From: JAYRGC01 sp041908065
GTDB taxonomy: Bacteria > Pseudomonadota > Alphaproteobacteria > UBA9219
DNA length: 34,062 bases
Assembly: GCA_041908065.1 (NCBI GenBank)
Contig: JAYRGC010000036.1
Span: 1 to 34,062 of the forward strand
Direction: 5' to 3'
Shown here: positions 32,134-34,062 of the stretch, piece after piece
How the letters are laid out: the number at the start of each line of letters is the position of its first letter
Numbering within the stretch: position 1 is the first letter of the stretch
The notes under the pieces: model-generated
The model's database searches: none
The model's input: only the letters and a program-made list of their open reading frames with translations
What the model was told of the DNA's origin: nothing
Made by a program: the position numbers and the translations under genes

Positions 32134-32162
32134 TTATCGGATGCAAAATATCCTTTCGCCCC

Positions 32163-32678
32163 ATGAACGATGCCATTGAAAATCAGGACGCGGGAACGAT
32201 CCAGTCCTCCCGCAGTCTAAGCGAGTTGCCTCGTCTTATCGAGCGTATGCACCGCCGTTTTTTGGACGTGGTAAGGCTGGAGCTTGGGCGCATCGGCGTG
32301 CGGGACATAAGTCCGGTGCAGGTCATGATGATGGGCAACATCGGGAACGGCGAGATCGCGGTCAGGGATCTGATCGAACGCGGGTATTATCTGGGCTCCA
32401 ACGCTTCCTATAACCTCAAGCAGCTTGTCGATTGCGGGTATGTCGATCGCAAATCCTCCGATCGCGACCGCCGCTCGGCTCGCATCAGCTTGTCGCCCAA
32501 GGGATTGGAAGTCATGGAAAAACTTTCCGCGCTGGAAGCGCAATGGGCTGCGCCTATGTTGCGTTCCGACGGCGCGGATGGCATAGAGATGGCCTTGAAG
32601 ACCTTGCGTCGGTTGGAGCGTTGCTGGTCGGATGCCGTGCGCTATTCCGGCGGAACCGACGAGGAAGGCGCGGTTTAA
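32163..32678 (+). CDS. MarR-type winged-helix regulator, LdtR-like
   Basis: A 171-residue DNA-binding regulator. It has an N-terminal dimerisation helix (ERMHRRFLDVVRLELGRIG), a winged helix with recognition region YYLGSNASYNLKQLVDCGYV and the wing RKSSDRDRRSARISLSPKG. From memory this pattern closely resembles LdtR, a MarR-family regulator of L,D-transpeptidase genes in Liberibacter and Rhizobiales; the match is recollection, not a search. It may therefore control cell-wall or stress genes, but the targets are not visible. yggT begins 22 bases after its stop, so it may be co-transcribed with yggT-folD. Confidence 0.85.
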   Translation: MNDAIENQDAGTIQSSRSLSELPRLIERMHRRFLDVVRLELGRIGVRDISPVQVMMMGNIGNGEIAVRDLIERGYYLGSNASYNLKQLVDCGYVDRKSSDRDRRSARISLSPKGLEVMEKLSALEAQWAAPMLRSDGADGIEMALKTLRRLERCWSDAVRYSGGTDEEGAV

Positions 32679-32700
32679 ACCCCTTGAAGGAGGAATCGCC

Positions 32701-33006
32701 ATGGGAGTTTTGACTTCCCTGCTGGCCGCTTCGCTGGAGATAATCGGCGTGCTGCTGGATTTATACATGATGGTGATAGTGGTTTGGGTGATATTGGGGT
32801 GGTTGATAGTCTTCGACGTGGTCAACCCGCGCAATCGGTTCGTGGGGTCTTTGAACGCCATCGCGCAAAGGGTGACAGAGCCGTTTTTGCGCCCGCTGCG
32901 GCGTTTCATTCCGACCGTAAGCGGGGTCGACTTATCGCCTCTGGCGTTGATCCTGATAATAATGTTCCTGCAATCGTTTTTGCGTAATTTAGCGACGAAG
33001 ATTTAG
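32701..33006 (+). CDS. YggT family membrane protein
   Basis: A 101-residue protein with two hydrophobic segments (about 8-42 and 75-95) around a conserved RVTEPFLRPLRRFIP motif, typical of single-unit YggT proteins. The function is not firmly known; relatives have been linked to osmotic stress and, in chloroplasts and Gram-positives, to membrane organisation. ATG 32701 follows AAGGAGG at ideal spacing; the open frame extends back into the regulator gene to 32632. It precedes folD by 38 bases, an arrangement common in alphaproteobacteria. Confidence 0.9.
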   Translation: MGVLTSLLAASLEIIGVLLDLYMMVIVVWVILGWLIVFDVVNPRNRFVGSLNAIAQRVTEPFLRPLRRFIPTVSGVDLSPLALILIIMFLQSFLRNLATKI

Positions 33007-33044
33007 GCAATCGTCGATTTACCGCCCGTATCTTGGAGGAAGTC

Positions 33045-33923
33045 ATGTCAGCCGAAATAATAGACGGTCTGGCCGCAGCCAAGGAGCTTCGCGCCGAAAT
33101 AGCCGCCGCCGTGGCGGATATAAAGGCGAGGGGAGGGGCGGTTCCCGGGCTTGACGTTATTTTGGTGGGCGAAAATCCCGCCAGTCAGGTTTATGTGAAG
33201 AACAAGGCCAAGGCGTGCGAGGAGGCGGGGATTAGATCCAACGTGCACCGCTTGTCCGAAAACACGCAAATGGCCGCGCTTTTGGGCTTGATAGCGCGCC
33301 TGAACGCCGATGCGTCGGTGCATGGAATTCTGGTGCAGTTGCCTTTGCCGCCGCATCTGGACGCCGAGGCGGTTTTGAACGCTATTTCCCCCGCTAAGGA
33401 CGTGGATTGTTTCCATCCGGTCAACGTCGGCAGGCTGGTTTCCGGTCAAAAAGGTCTTCTTCCCTGCACCCCGCAGGGATGCATGATTTTGCTGCGGCGC
33501 GCCGTCAAGGATCTGCGGGGCAAGAACGCCTTGGTGATAGGCCGCTCCAACATCGTGGGCAAGCCGATGGCTTTGATGCTGTTGCAAGCAGATTGCACCG
33601 TGACTGTGGCGCATTCGCGCACCAAAGATTTGCGCGAGGAATGCCGCCGCTCCGACATAGTGGTCGCGGCTATCGGCAAGCCCGAGTTCGTGCGCGGCGA
33701 CTGGATAAAAGAGGGGGCTGTGGTGATAGACGTAGGAATAAACCGCATTCCCGCCGCCGACGGCAAGACGCGATTGGTCGGCGACGTCGCTTTCGCCGAA
33801 GCCGCCGTTCGCGCTTCCGCCATAACTCCGGTTCCGGGCGGAGTCGGGCCGATGACCATCGCGTGTTTGCTCAAAAACACCTTGGAGGCAACCCGGGCGG
33901 AAAAGCAATCTCCATCAACGTAA
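33045..33923 (+). CDS. folD: Bifunctional methylenetetrahydrofolate dehydrogenase/cyclohydrolase
   Basis: Interconverts 5,10-methylene-, methenyl- and 10-formyl-tetrahydrofolate in one-carbon metabolism. The 292-residue product has the active-site motif SQVYVKNKAKACEEAGI with the Tyr and Lys pair, the nucleotide-binding motif GRSNIVGKPMALML and the C-terminal PVPGGVGPMT. ATG 33045 follows GGAGGA; an in-frame ATG at 33033 overlaps that site. Repeat copy 10 starts 62 bases after the stop. Confidence 0.97.
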   Translation: MSAEIIDGLAAAKELRAEIAAAVADIKARGGAVPGLDVILVGENPASQVYVKNKAKACEEAGIRSNVHRLSENTQMAALLGLIARLNADASVHGILVQLPLPPHLDAEAVLNAISPAKDVDCFHPVNVGRLVSGQKGLLPCTPQGCMILLRRAVKDLRGKNALVIGRSNIVGKPMALMLLQADCTVTVAHSRTKDLREECRRSDIVVAAIGKPEFVRGDWIKEGAVVIDVGINRIPAADGKTRLVGDVAFAEAAVRASAITPVPGGVGPMTIACLLKNTLEATRAEKQSPST

Positions 33924-33985
33924 TTTTTCACCCAATCGTCGTAATTATCCGCGCAGCGTTTTTGCGGTTCCTACACAAAAAGGCC

Positions 33986-34062
33986 GTCATTGCGAGCCGC
34001 CCCTTGGCGGCGAAGCAATCCAGAGTCATATAGCAACGGCACTGGATTGCTTCGCCGCCAAG
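33986..34062. repeat. Interspersed palindromic repeat, copy 10 (cut by window edge)
   Basis: Short-type core: GTCATTGCGAGCC, left hairpin GCCGCC-CCTT-GGCGGC, central stem GAAGCAATCCAG / CTGGATTGCTTC, then the window ends in the right arm. The loop is inverted, as in copy 1. The last 52 bases match the first 52 bases of the window at all but two positions. Confidence 0.87.

Overview
The window looks like a piece of an alphaproteobacterial chromosome, probably near the Rhodospirillales, though I cannot place it more finely. The evidence is the content: a ChpT-type histidine phosphotransferase, a DUF2948 gene overlapping the end of murA, an LdtR-like MarR regulator, YggT next to FolD, a 72-residue IF-1, and a split set of alphaproteobacterial chemotaxis genes. 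Lipid A genes (lpxC, fabZ, lpxA) show a Gram-negative envelope. Protein-coding sequence is GC-rich throughout, except one visibly AT-rich ORFan at 27644-28225.

Layout. 164-4516: dacA (-) and lpxC (+) diverge, and archaeal/eukaryotic-type proS (-) converges on lpxC. 4831-7157: hslU (-), without hslV, then a secreted Met-rich protein (-). 7265-12071: comEC, then cheY-cheB-cheR (+). 12383-15945: a VanX-like dipeptidase (-), then a 50-residue small protein, dcd, murA, DUF2948 and infA (+). 16055-20053: chpT, hybrid cheA and cheW (+). 20286-22111: secG, a small secreted Cys protein and argC, read as one operon (-). 22326-24180: atpD-atpC (+), without the other F1 genes. 24584-27359: a nitronate-monooxygenase-like flavoprotein and glmU (+). 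27644-28225: the ORFan. 28256-31959: recJ (-), then holC, fabZ and lpxA (+). 32163-33923: MarR regulator, yggT and folD (+).

The most striking non-coding content is a family of ten interspersed repeats. All lie between genes and most sit just after a stop codon. Each core can fold as a four-way junction: an outer stem, two side hairpins, and a long central stem with a conserved loop. Several copies carry compensatory changes that keep the side hairpins. Outside the core there are tandem 27/28-bp units, each a small hairpin with covarying arms, and outer inverted repeats starting GGCTCTTACGC. No transposase is present. The window starts and ends inside copies whose terminal 52 bases are almost identical, so this is probably an assembly piece bounded by the repeat.

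Functionally the window mixes envelope construction (lpxC, lpxA, fabZ, murA, glmU, dacA, a D-Ala-D-Ala dipeptidase), chemotaxis signalling in two blocks, energy and protein export (atpDC, secG), proteolysis (hslU), DNA metabolism (recJ, holC, dcd, comEC), translation (proS, infA), and arginine and folate metabolism (argC, folD). No tRNA, rRNA, CRISPR array, prophage or complete insertion sequence was seen.
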